Below the pieces are notes generated by a model. That model did not search any database and was not told where the DNA came from. It worked only from the letters and a program-made list of their open reading frames with translations. Shown here piece after piece: positions 1 to 7,172 of a stretch of 38,981 bases of DNA. Source of the DNA: Arthrobacter sp. MYb23. Its GTDB lineage: Bacteria > Actinomycetota > Actinomycetes > Actinomycetales > Micrococcaceae. Every line of letters begins with the position of its first letter. The stretch's first letter is position 1. The stretch is from contig NZ_PCPR01000034.1 in the NCBI RefSeq assembly GCF_002979775.1, positions 1 to 38,981 of the forward strand, read 5' to 3'. Both the position numbers and the translations under genes were made by a program.

Positions 1-174
1 GGCACCTACGACGAAGCGAACGAGACCCTCAACGCCCTCGAAGGCCTCGGCGTCTCCTACAACGACGTCGTCACCCTCCTCGAGACCGAAGGCCTCGAGA
101 AGTTTGTGGGCTCCTGGAAGGAACTCCTCGCCGACGTCGAAGGCGCCCTCGCCACCGCACGGAAGGCCTCCTAA
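1..174 (+). CDS. tal: Transaldolase, C-terminal end (partial)
   Basis: The window opens inside an open frame that ends with TAA at 172-174; only the last 57 residues are present. They contain the pattern GTYD-ANETLNALEGLGVSY followed by a segment ending in EGLEKFVGSWKELL, which resembles the C-terminus of actinobacterial transaldolases (transfer of a dihydroxyacetone unit in the non-oxidative pentose phosphate pathway; cytoplasmic). The Schiff-base lysine lies upstream of the window and cannot be checked. The next genes, rpe and rpiB on the same strand, act in the same pathway and support the call. It could be another member of the transaldolase family, but the tail fits the long actinobacterial form. 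Confidence 0.78.
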   Translation, partial: GTYDEANETLNALEGLGVSYNDVVTLLETEGLEKFVGSWKELLADVEGALATARKAS

Positions 175-188
175 CCCTTGCCGTAATA

Positions 189-230
189 GGTCAGCGCGTG
201 GAGGCCGCATCGCATCTCCACGCGCTGACC
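189..230 (+). terminator. Perfect 15-bp hairpin between tal and rpe
   Basis: Bases 189-203 and 216-230 are perfectly complementary (GGTCAGCGCGTGGAG and its complement) around a 12-base loop. No T-run follows, so it may be a weak terminator, a processing site or an mRNA-stabilising hairpin that sets tal expression above that of rpe-rpiB. Confidence 0.6.
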
Positions 231-253
231 ACACGAACAGAAAGGCAGACACC

Positions 254-961
254 ATGTCCACCTCACCACTGACTTGCTGCATCAACCCCAGCATCCTCTC
301 GGCCGATTTCGTCAACCTCGAAGCAGAGTTGGACCGCATCAGCAACGCCGACGCCGTGCACGTCGATGTCATGGACAACCACTTCGTGCCAAACCTCACC
401 ATCGGACTGCCCGTGCTAGAGCGGATCCAAAAAATTAGCACCGTGCCGATAGACGCCCACCTGATGATCGCCGACGCCGACCGTTGGGCGCCGATGTACG
501 CCGACGCCGGCTTGGACTCCGTCACCTTCCACGTGGAAGCGGCCATGGCCCCTATCAAACTCGCCCGCGAACTCCGCGCACGCGGAGCCAAGGCAGGGAT
601 GGCGCTTCGTCCGGCAACCCCGGTCGAACCGTACCTGGACATGCTTCCTGAGCTGGACATGCTGCTACTCATGACCGTAGAGCCCGGCTTCGGCGGACAA
701 GCCTTCCTTGACGTGGTCCTGCCCAAGATCCGTCGCGCCCGTGAAGCCGTGGACGGTTCGGGGGTGAATGTCGCCATTCAGGTAGACGGCGGCATCACCG
801 AAGAAACCATCATCCGTGCCGCTGAAGCCGGGGCAAACGTGTTCGTTGCAGGCTCTGCTGTCTACGGCAAGTCCTCACCGGCCGATGCAATCGACGCGTT
901 GCGGATCAATGGACAACTCGCGTTCACACCCAAGATCACCTCGAAACTCCAAAAAGCCTAG
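254..961 (+). CDS. rpe: Ribulose-phosphate 3-epimerase
   Basis: This 235-residue cytoplasmic TIM-barrel enzyme interconverts ribulose 5-phosphate and xylulose 5-phosphate. Visible family signatures are NPSILSADF near residue 11, HVDVMDNHFVPN (metal and catalytic residues His36 and Asp38), HLM at 69-71, MTVEPGFGGQ in the mobile loop, VDGGI with the second catalytic Asp, and AGSAVY for phosphate binding. The frame stays open further upstream, but the ATG at 254 is chosen because homology begins there and an AAAGG lies about 9 bases before it. The usual MDGHF is MDNHF here, a substitution I believe occurs in actinobacteria. rpiB follows after 8 bases. Confidence 0.95.
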   Translation: MSTSPLTCCINPSILSADFVNLEAELDRISNADAVHVDVMDNHFVPNLTIGLPVLERIQKISTVPIDAHLMIADADRWAPMYADAGLDSVTFHVEAAMAPIKLARELRARGAKAGMALRPATPVEPYLDMLPELDMLLLMTVEPGFGGQAFLDVVLPKIRRAREAVDGSGVNVAIQVDGGITEETIIRAAEAGANVFVAGSAVYGKSSPADAIDALRINGQLAFTPKITSKLQKA

Positions 962-969
962 GACCACCG

Positions 970-1443
970 ATGCGCGTTCACATCGCAACCGACCATGCTG
1001 GCCTCGAGCTCAGCTCACACCTCATCAACACCCTTACTGACATAGGCTACGAAATGGTGGACCACGGGCCTGCCTCTTACGACCCGGAAGATGACTACCC
1101 GTCCTTCTGCATTAACGCCGCGACAGCCGTCGTCAATGACCAAGCCGCAGGCATGGACGCTTTGGGAATCGTGTTGGGCGGCTCCGGCAATGGCGAGCAA
1201 ATCGCAGCGAACAAGGTCAAGGGTGTCCGGGCCGCACTGGCATGGAACCTGGACACAGCGGTACTGGCTCGCCAACACAACAACGCAAACGTGGTGGCAG
1301 TCGGCGGACGTCAACACACAGCAGAGGAGGCCACCGAGCTGATCAAAGCCTTTCTGGTCGAGCCGTTCACCAACGCCGAACGCCACGAACGCAGGATCGG
1401 CAAGATCGCCATGTACGAGAGTAACGGTGAAGTTATAGAGTAA
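970..1443 (+). CDS. rpiB: Ribose-5-phosphate isomerase B (actinobacterial type)
   Basis: A 157-residue member of the RpiB/LacAB family that interconverts ribose 5-phosphate and ribulose 5-phosphate. The N-terminus carries ATDHAG. The loop GGSGNGEQIAANK places Glu76 where the E. coli enzyme has a catalytic cysteine; a glutamate base is known for the Mycobacterium tuberculosis enzyme, so this is the mycobacterial subclass. DDYPSFC and REHNN-like RQHNNAN segments also match. It lies 8 bases after rpe, so the two are probably co-transcribed. RpiB-family proteins can also act on other aldo-pentose or tetrose phosphates (for example in erythritol breakdown), and the sequence alone does not exclude that. 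Confidence 0.93.
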   Translation: MRVHIATDHAGLELSSHLINTLTDIGYEMVDHGPASYDPEDDYPSFCINAATAVVNDQAAGMDALGIVLGGSGNGEQIAANKVKGVRAALAWNLDTAVLARQHNNANVVAVGGRQHTAEEATELIKAFLVEPFTNAERHERRIGKIAMYESNGEVIE

Positions 1444-1759
1444 TTCAGCCACCAGCGCCGATGTGATCAGGAAGTTTCTTCCAGGGGGTGCTGGCTGCCG
1501 CAGTATGTCGACCGCCCCCGCCTCGTCGCTGCAGTCTCAATCACAGGGATACTAGCGAGGACTCCCCTACGGCGTACCTCATGATCCCGGCACACAAATC
1601 GGCCCCTGGGAGGACTTCGGAATCAGGGGGACGCGGTCTATCAATACCTCTGCCGGGCCACGTCTTCTCCTGATTGGTCTTTCATTAGGGTGCCGAGACA
1701 CAGCAGCCCTTACACGACATATGGGTGCTTATCGGCGTTTCAGCCGCACCATGGTGTTT
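1444..1759. other. Gene-poor stretch
   Basis: I see no credible coding sequence: short open frames exist on both strands but none has recognisable family motifs or a convincing ribosome binding site. A weak hairpin just after rpiB (CAGCCA at 1446-1451 with TGGCTG at 1492-1497, enclosing GGAAG-TTT-CTTCC) may end the rpe-rpiB transcript. The base composition is lower in G+C than the flanking genes, consistent with degraded or acquired DNA. Confidence 0.5.
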
Positions 1760-1984
1760 TCAGTTTTCTGAGTCCGTGGCTGGTTCGGCCCATTCGAGAG
1801 CAGCGACGACGTCTCCTTCGTTGGGCAATGCGCGCTTTTCGTCTGCCTGGAGTTTGTCGTGGGTGTAGGCTGCGACTGCCATTGGTGAAGTTGAGCTGCC
1901 GAGGCTGTATCGGACGCTGCGATCCTTCTTGGTGCCGCAGGTGAGAACGCCGATGGTTTCGTTGTGGTTCTCGCTTCGCGGCAA
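1760..1984 (-). pseudogene. Remnant of a DUF1016 (YhcG-type) PDDEXK nuclease, C-terminal end only
   Basis: The minus-strand frame ending at 1760 encodes a segment starting NHNETIGVLTCGTKKDRSVR, followed by YSLGSSTSPMAVAAYTH and ALPNEGDVVAALEWA. This is the pattern of the C-terminal part of DUF1016/YhcG proteins: a conserved 'N-T-G-L-C-K-V-YAL' strand region, then 'P-GV--Y'. An in-frame TGA lies immediately upstream (about 1992), and the nuclease core and N-terminal domain are absent. It is therefore a broken gene, not an expressed protein. The family is associated with mobile and defence-type DNA in accessory regions. Confidence 0.6.
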
Positions 1985-2124
1985 GTTGTTTCCTCATAGC
2001 GGCCCAGCTGGATGCCGAGCATAGGTAATAGAGGACAACACCCTCCCTGACCAGCTTGCGCAGTTCGAGGGCCAGTACGTCCGGGTAGAAGTCAGCCGCT
2101 GACAGCGCGTCAGCTGTCCTCCAG

Positions 2125-3015
2125 TCAGCTGTCCGTTCGGGTCTTTTCCGACGCCGGCTGGACGCCGTATTCGCTGGCCGCCCAGGATGCGAGGAGCTGA
2201 AGGCGCTCGGCCGACGGCGATCCGGGTTCCGCCGCGTAGATGGTCAGGGTCAATCCGGGTTCCGCGGCCATTTCCAAGCCTTCGAAGGCGAGCGTCATTT
2301 CGCCCACCACCGGATGATTGAAGGTCTTGAAGCCCGTGCCGTGATGACGGACGTTATGCGCGCCCCAGCGAGTGCGGAATTCCTCGCTGCGGGTGCTGAG
2401 TTCGCCAATAAGATCGTGCAGTTCCTTGTTGTGCGGGTCGCGGCCGGCCTCCGTGCGGAGAATGGAAACAGTGACCTCCGCAAAGGCGTCCCAGTCCGGG
2501 TAGAACTCATACGCGCGTTGGTCCAGGAACGTGAACCTGGCGATGTTGGGCGTCTGGCCCGGCATGTCGTAGCAGTCCTTGTAAAACGCCCTGGCCAAGG
2601 GGTTCACCGCCAGCAGATCCATCCGGCCGTTGCGAACAAACGCGGGTCCGGCCGTGACAGCATCCAGCACCCACTGCAGGCTCTGGTGGGGAACATAGGA
2701 TTTCGAGCTTCGACGCCGCGGAGGCCGGGCAACGGGACTGGCCGCATGCGCAAGATCGAAAAGATGGGCACGCTCAGCGTCGTCCAGGTTCAGCGCTCGG
2801 GCGATGCTTTCCAGGACCTGCGGGGAGGCGCCGCTGATGGCACCGCGTTCCAAGCGGGTGTAGTACTCGACGCTCAACCCGGCAAGGGTGGCCACTTCGC
2901 TGCGGCGCAGCCCCTTGACCCGCCGGTTGGTTCCCGTAGGCAGCCCCACCTGCTCCGGGGCCACGTGGGCGCGCCGGGAGATCAGAAATTCGCGTACTTC
3001 CGCCCGATTATCCAT
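2125..3015 (-). CDS. HTH transcriptional regulator with MmyB-like ligand domain
   Basis: A 296-residue predicted DNA-binding protein. Residues 1-85 form an XRE-type helix-turn-helix (RRAHVAPEQVGLP, then LRRSEVATLAGLSVEYYTRLE). The rest matches the MmyB-like C-terminal domain found in many actinobacterial regulators (WVLDAVTAGPAFVRNGRMD, LAVNPLARAFY, and a late HHGTGFKTFNHPVVGEM). Members often control a neighbouring oxidoreductase, and the domain is PAS-like, but no ligand can be named. Two ATGs are possible, at 3027 and 3015. The second begins the conserved part, though its GGAGG lies only 2 bases upstream, so the start is uncertain by four residues. Its obvious target is not in view. Confidence 0.85.
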   Translation of the reverse strand: MDNRAEVREFLISRRAHVAPEQVGLPTGTNRRVKGLRRSEVATLAGLSVEYYTRLERGAISGASPQVLESIARALNLDDAERAHLFDLAHAASPVARPPRRRSSKSYVPHQSLQWVLDAVTAGPAFVRNGRMDLLAVNPLARAFYKDCYDMPGQTPNIARFTFLDQRAYEFYPDWDAFAEVTVSILRTEAGRDPHNKELHDLIGELSTRSEEFRTRWGAHNVRHHGTGFKTFNHPVVGEMTLAFEGLEMAAEPGLTLTIYAAEPGSPSAERLQLLASWAASEYGVQPASEKTRTDS

Positions 3016-3107
3016 GCCCTCCACCATAGATCCGGTTCATTGCCGGAGGGAGTCCCTGTGAGGGCCTCCGAACTGATGGATCCGTACCCCCCCGAGAAGA
3101 CGGAGCC

Positions 3108-3983
3108 CTATGTAACCTCGGAGGTGGCCCTGCGGCGGGAAACCAACACAGGACTGTGGGCGTGGTGGAGCACAGCGTGTGCCGTGGAGCCAATGGTGCC
3201 CTTGATCAGACCATGTCCTTTGGTCCCCACCACTGTGATGCGTGCCCCTGGTGAAGCCTTGACCACAGCCCGGGAGAACGATGCATCCACCAGCAGCTCT
3301 CCGCTCACAGTGATCCCGGGGGCTTTGTGGCGGGCCCGGCTCAGCACGGCATCAAGCATCGCTTCAGCGTCCGGATATGATTCCACCGGTTCACGCAACC
3401 GACGGTAGCCTTCGGGTTCGTGCAGTACGTGGACGATCTTGAGCTCGGCATCCGTTGCCGCCGCGAAAAGGCAGGCGTCCTCAAGGGCTGCCGGTGATCC
3501 CGAGTCATCAACAGCCAGCAGCACCGGACCCTCCGGGTGGTCATCGGCACGGATCACTGCTACCGGGCACTCCGCGGTTGCTGCCATCTCCAAACTCACG
3601 GACCCCACCAGCAAGCCCATGAACCCGCCGAGGCCGCGGCTTCCGAGCACCAGCATCTCGGTTCCCGCCGAAACGTGGGCCAGATGGTCACGAGGCATTC
3701 CATGGAGCAGGGTGGTGTGGACCTCCAGCTCGGGGACAGTCTCCTTGGCGAGCGCCAACCCCTCTTCGAGGACTTTCTGGGCGGCCCGTTCCAGGCCGCT
3801 ATCAGCAACGCCCGGAACGGGACCCCTGTTGTGGGACAACAGAACCCACAGAGAACAGTGCACCACGTGAAGGGAACAGTCCCGCAGGATCGCGTGCTTG
3901 GCGGCCCATTGGACGGCGCGGTGTGATTCTTCGGATCCGTCATAGCCAACCACGATCGTCTTCGATGCGTGCTCGTTCGTCAT
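3108..3983 (-). CDS. Universal stress protein, two UspA domains
   Basis: A 291-residue soluble protein made of two tandem UspA folds (about residues 8-145 and 153-285). Each repeat ends in the ATP-binding pattern G-2X-G-9X-G(S/T): GSRGLGGFMGLLVGSVS in the first and GTKGHGLIKGTIGSTAHAVL in the second. Both start with the usual VGYDGS / LAVDDSGS strand. Tandem Usp proteins in actinobacteria are linked to hypoxia, starvation or stationary phase; the exact role here is unknown. No Shine-Dalgarno precedes the ATG. A TAGGCT hexamer at 3995-3990 sits where a -10 element of a leaderless transcript would be. It is divergent from the tenA-like gene. Confidence 0.93.
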   Translation of the reverse strand: MTNEHASKTIVVGYDGSEESHRAVQWAAKHAILRDCSLHVVHCSLWVLLSHNRGPVPGVADSGLERAAQKVLEEGLALAKETVPELEVHTTLLHGMPRDHLAHVSAGTEMLVLGSRGLGGFMGLLVGSVSLEMAATAECPVAVIRADDHPEGPVLLAVDDSGSPAALEDACLFAAATDAELKIVHVLHEPEGYRRLREPVESYPDAEAMLDAVLSRARHKAPGITVSGELLVDASFSRAVVKASPGARITVVGTKGHGLIKGTIGSTAHAVLHHAHSPVLVSRRRATSEVT

Positions 3984-4090
3984 GGCCAGAGCCTACGCTG
4001 GCACCGGGACCGGCACCATAGCGTAACGCCCACCTCTACCGGGCAGTACGCTGCTAGGCTCCGAGTGCTGACACCTCAGGAGGAAACACC

Positions 4091-4753
4091 GTGGGCTTTG
4101 CCAATGAACTCAGGAACCAGTACGCCGAGGACTGGGACGCCGCCGTCAACCATCCATTCGTGGACCAGCTACTCGATGGTTCCCTTTCCGATGAGAACTT
4201 GCGCCGGTACCTCGTGCAGGATTACCAGTTCTGCGATGCCTTCACAGCGCTCCTGGGCCAAGCCGTCGCATCGGCACCTTCACTGCCTTCGCGGCTGGTG
4301 TTCGCCCGGGTTCTGGGAGCCTTCGCTTCGGACGAGAATACGTACTTCCAGGATTGCTTCAACGAACTCGACGTTCCCGAGGCGGATCGCACAGCACCCG
4401 CACTGGGATCTGCCACCCGGGATTTCGACAACCTGATGCGCAGCGCCCTCGCTACCCGCTCCTATCCGGAGGTCCTGGCGGTGCTGTTGGTTGCTGAGTG
4501 GCTTTACGGGGACTGGGCAGCCCGCGCCGGCGACCCCTCAGAATGGCCCGCCCACGCCAAGCATGCCGAATGGATCCGTCTCCACAACAACCCGGAGTAC
4601 AACGCATGGGTGACGTGGCTACGCGAGGAGTTCGACGCCGTCGGGCCGGCAGACGCCGCTTCACGCGAGCGCGTTGCGGAGACCTTCGCCGAAGCGGTAC
4701 GTCTGGAGCGGGCGTTCTTCGACGCTGCGCTTTTGCCGGCGGAAGTTTTCTAG
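4091..4753 (+). CDS. TenA family protein, TenA_E type
   Basis: A 220-residue all-helical protein of the TenA/thiaminase II family, which releases or salvages 4-amino-5-hydroxymethyl-2-methylpyrimidine from thiamin and its breakdown products. Visible features are YLVQDYQFCDAF near residue 40 and VAEWLYGDWA near 137. In classical TenA_C proteins this last helix carries a catalytic cysteine; here there is none, and the AEWLY form is that of the TenA_E subgroup known from plants and bacteria, which uses glutamate chemistry. The start is GTG at 4091, with AGGAGGA 6 bases upstream. No thiamin genes flank it and I see no TPP riboswitch before it. It overlaps the convergent DHFR-like gene by 4 bases. 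Confidence 0.85.
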   Translation: MGFANELRNQYAEDWDAAVNHPFVDQLLDGSLSDENLRRYLVQDYQFCDAFTALLGQAVASAPSLPSRLVFARVLGAFASDENTYFQDCFNELDVPEADRTAPALGSATRDFDNLMRSALATRSYPEVLAVLLVAEWLYGDWAARAGDPSEWPAHAKHAEWIRLHNNPEYNAWVTWLREEFDAVGPADAASRERVAETFAEAVRLERAFFDAALLPAEVF

Positions 4754-5328
4754 CTCTTCGTCCGGACGGTGTAGCTGAGCTCCACCAGGCCTTGGTCGTA
4801 GCTGTTCACGTCCACAAGCTTCAACAGGGCAGGGTCATGTCCCGCTGGGAACACGCCCCTGCCTGAGCCCTGGCCCACCGGCATCACTACCAACCGGACG
4901 GCGTCCACCTCACCTGCCGCGAAGAACGTCTCGCCGAGGGACAAGCTGCCCCACAGCACGATGTCTTTGGTGGACTCGCGCTTGATGCGACGGATCGCCT
5001 CGATCGCGTCGCCGGATTCAATCGTCGACGGCGGGAAGTCACCCCAGGGGGCCTCCTTTAGATGGCGTGAAAACACGTGGCGACGAAGACTGTTGAGGGC
5101 GGGCGCGATAATTTCGCCGTCGGAGGCGGGCGTGGGCCAGAATTCAACGAAATAGCTGTAGGTGTTGGCGCCCAGAACCATGGCTTCAACACTGCCGAGC
5201 CACTCAAGCTGGGCACGGTCAAACTCGGCCGTGCCACCTTCCAGGAGTTCGTAGGCCTTGAACTCGTTATTGGTGTCGGCGGCGTATCCGTCGGCGGTGA
5301 CAAAATCCTGGACGATCAGTTGTCCCAT
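4750..5328 (-). CDS. Dihydrofolate reductase-like (RibD C-terminal domain) protein
   Basis: A 192-residue single-domain protein of the RibD_C/DHFR-like superfamily. It starts with a strand-loop typical of the family (LIVQDFVTADGYAA), has VLGANTYSYFVEFWP in the middle and DIVLWGSLSLGETFF as the NADPH-binding glycine loop. Such stand-alone proteins are common in soil actinobacteria and are annotated as reductases; their substrates are mostly unknown and dihydrofolate is not assumed. The ATG at 5328 has a GGAGGAG 5 bases upstream. It converges on and overlaps the TenA gene by 4 bases at their 3' ends. Confidence 0.85.
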   Translation of the reverse strand: MGQLIVQDFVTADGYAADTNNEFKAYELLEGGTAEFDRAQLEWLGSVEAMVLGANTYSYFVEFWPTPASDGEIIAPALNSLRRHVFSRHLKEAPWGDFPPSTIESGDAIEAIRRIKRESTKDIVLWGSLSLGETFFAAGEVDAVRLVVMPVGQGSGRGVFPAGHDPALLKLVDVNSYDQGLVELSYTVRTKS

Positions 5329-5444
5329 GAGCTACTCCTCCATCCGGTGATTGCCCGCAGGAGCCTACGCCGCGAAGAATGCGCCCACAACCCCTTCCCG
5401 GACCTCCTGCGCGGCGCCATCACTGCGAGGGAATGCTCCTATCC

Positions 5445-5465
5445 TTGAACTCCGGCTGGCGTTTC
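5445..5465. repeat. Direct repeat, left copy (flanks MFS-ArsR pair)
   Basis: TTGAACTCCGGCTGGCGTTT plus one C, at 5445-5465, recurs with one mismatch at 7183-7203. The right copy is the last codons of the enoyl-CoA hydratase gene (encoding KRQPEFK on the minus strand). The left copy lies just past the stop of the MFS gene and encodes the same short peptide without a gene around it. Confidence 0.6.
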
Positions 5466-5471
5466 CGGAGC

Positions 5472-6647
5472 TCAGGCCACCAGGGTTTTGAGTCCAGATC
5501 GGCGGACCAACACCAAGCGCGCAGCTATGGCGGCTAGTGCCAATCCCGCCAAGATGGCGCCTGTCCACGGCAACTGGCGGATTCCTAATGTCGAGATGGA
5601 CCAGCCACCCAGTGCGGCACCCACGGTGATACCAAGGTTGGAAAAGGAGATGAAGAGACTGTTGCCAAAGTCAGGGGCGTCCGTTGTATCTTGGCTGACC
5701 CACCGCTGACTCACTATCAGCCCACCCGAGTGAAGCGTCCCCCACACCAGGACCGCCGCCACCATGGGCGCTTGATAGGGACCCGCAGCGAATACCAAGG
5801 CATAGGCGCCGATATACACCAGCGGGAACGCTACGGCCGTGCGAATCACATTGCGCTCCAGTAGCGCCCCAAAAAGTGAGTTGCCAAAGACCATGACAAC
5901 ACCAAAGGCCACAAGCAGCGCGCTCACCCACATCCCGTCCATCTTGGCCACCTGTCCCAGATATTCGGCAAAGTAACTGTAGGTGGAGAACATTGCCGCA
6001 AAGATCAGGACAATGGAACCCAGGTTCAACCAGAGCATGGGCCTCCGCAGAATGCCCAGCTGATCGCCGTAGGTGGCGCGCTGTCCCGCAGGAATTGAGG
6101 GCAGCCATATCCAGATCCCCACAAAAGCTCCGAGATTCACCAGGCTGCCAAAGAGAAACGCGGTTTCGAGTGAAAACTGCGATCCCAAATACGCTGTCAG
6201 GGGGACGCCCAGTGCGAATCCCACAGTGACGCCGGCAAAGATCCTTGTGGCAGCCTTGCCCGCTTTTTCGGCAGACACCATTCGTGCGGCTGTTGTGAGG
6301 GCTACGGCGAAAAACACTGGATGGACAATGGCGGGAATGATGCGGAAGGCCACCATCCACCCGAAGTCCGTTGCAAACGCGTACACAAGGTTGGCTACTG
6401 CAAAGACGGCAATGGACCCCATCAGAACCGATTTCCGGTTCATGCCGGAGGTCAGCAAAACCATGAACGGTCCACTGACGGCTACCACCAGGGCGAAAAC
6501 GCTGACCAGCCACCCCGTGTCGGCCGTCGAAACGCTGAACCGTTCAGCCACCAGCGGCAGGACGCCCACGATCCCTATTTCGGTGGTGATGATGCCAAAC
6601 ACACCTAGCGCCAAAACGGCAACCAGTGGAGCGCTACTACTCTTCAT
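5472..6647 (-). CDS. MFS drug/sugar efflux-type transporter
   Basis: A 391-residue integral membrane protein with about 12 hydrophobic segments, DHA1-type major facilitator superfamily. The N-terminus (EIGIVGVLPLVAERFSVS) and the TM2-3 region (GWLVSVFALVVAVSGPFMVL, then MNRKSVL) match the AraJ/YdhP-like efflux subfamily, whose proton-driven substrates are small molecules. The substrate here is unknown. The frame stays open for 14 further codons upstream, but the ATG at 6647 has GGAAGGA 4 bases before it and starts the conserved part. The ArsR-type gene lies upstream on the same strand, and an ATCTAGAT site in the gap suggests control by that protein. Confidence 0.9.
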   Translation of the reverse strand: MKSSSAPLVAVLALGVFGIITTEIGIVGVLPLVAERFSVSTADTGWLVSVFALVVAVSGPFMVLLTSGMNRKSVLMGSIAVFAVANLVYAFATDFGWMVAFRIIPAIVHPVFFAVALTTAARMVSAEKAGKAATRIFAGVTVGFALGVPLTAYLGSQFSLETAFLFGSLVNLGAFVGIWIWLPSIPAGQRATYGDQLGILRRPMLWLNLGSIVLIFAAMFSTYSYFAEYLGQVAKMDGMWVSALLVAFGVVMVFGNSLFGALLERNVIRTAVAFPLVYIGAYALVFAAGPYQAPMVAAVLVWGTLHSGGLIVSQRWVSQDTTDAPDFGNSLFISFSNLGITVGAALGGWSISTLGIRQLPWTGAILAGLALAAIAARLVLVRRSGLKTLVA

Positions 6648-6705
6648 TCGTTCCTTCCCGCTGCTGAAAAGGGCAGCGCAAGTCAACAATTCGTTAAATA
6701 CAAAA

Positions 6706-6713
6706 ATCTAGAT
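6706..6713. promoter_or_regulatory. Candidate ArsR half-site pair before the MFS gene
   Basis: ATCTAGAT is a perfect 8-base palindrome in an A/T-rich patch 59 bases upstream of the MFS start. It shares the ATCTA half with the longer palindrome upstream of the arsR-type gene. This is inference from the shared half-site. Confidence 0.4.
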
Positions 6714-6753
6714 ATGTAAGACGCCAATGCCGCACCAGCGCGCTTGCGGGCGG

Positions 6754-7065
6754 TTAGAGCTCTGCGCTCACGAAGTCAGCGAACTCACGGATAGCTTTTT
6801 CATTGCGACGGTAATACGTCCACTTGCCAATCCGCTCCGACTGCAGGAGCCCGGCCCTCTGCATGCCCTGCAGGTAGCTGGAAACCACTGACTGGGCCAG
6901 TCCAGTCTTGGCTCGGATATCCCCCACGCACACGCCAGAGCTGAACTCAAGACCCTTGCTGCGGTATTCGTCCTCATCGAAGTGCTCGCCGGGGCTCTTG
7001 AGCCACTGAAGAATCTGCCGCCTGGCGGGGTTTGCCAGTGCTTTGTAGACCAGTTCCGGCTCCAT
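6754..7065 (-). CDS. ArsR-family winged-helix regulator
   Basis: A 103-residue regulator. It begins MEPELVYKALANPARRQILQ, the standard first helix of ArsR proteins. VGDIRAKTGLAQSVVSSYLQ is the recognition helix region, and SERIGKWTYYRRNE is the beta wing. No metal-binding ELCVCD box is present; a single Cys sits in SGVCVGD, so metal sensing is not indicated. ATG at 7065 is chosen because GGGAGGG lies 6 bases before it and conservation starts there. The downstream MFS gene, 106 bases away, is the likely target, and a perfect 18-base palindrome upstream is the likely operator. Confidence 0.88.
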   Translation of the reverse strand: MEPELVYKALANPARRQILQWLKSPGEHFDEDEYRSKGLEFSSGVCVGDIRAKTGLAQSVVSSYLQGMQRAGLLQSERIGKWTYYRRNEKAIREFADFVSAEL

Positions 7066-7111
7066 GGAGCACCCTCCCATAAATCGCAGCGGCAAGCCCG
7101 CCGCCAACTTG

Positions 7112-7129
7112 AATCTATATTTATAGATT
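7112..7129. promoter_or_regulatory. Perfect 18-bp palindrome upstream of arsR-type gene
   Basis: AATCTATA-TT-TATAGATT at 7112-7129 lies 47 bases upstream of the ArsR-type start codon in an otherwise G+C-rich region. Its size and position fit an autoregulatory ArsR operator. A further TTTATAG follows directly. Confidence 0.65.
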
Positions 7130-7172
7130 TATAGGTCGATGTCAAAATGCAGCCCCACGACCGCAACAGGGA

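Noticed and set aside
1488..1944. Short plus-strand open frames in the gap after rpiB
   Set aside because: No ribosome sites and no recognisable motifs; part of them is antisense to the nuclease remnant.
3984..4090. Possible TPP riboswitch before the tenA-type gene
   Set aside because: The conserved CTGAGA and ACC-GAA-CCTGAT elements are absent, and the gap is too short with a normal ribosome site.
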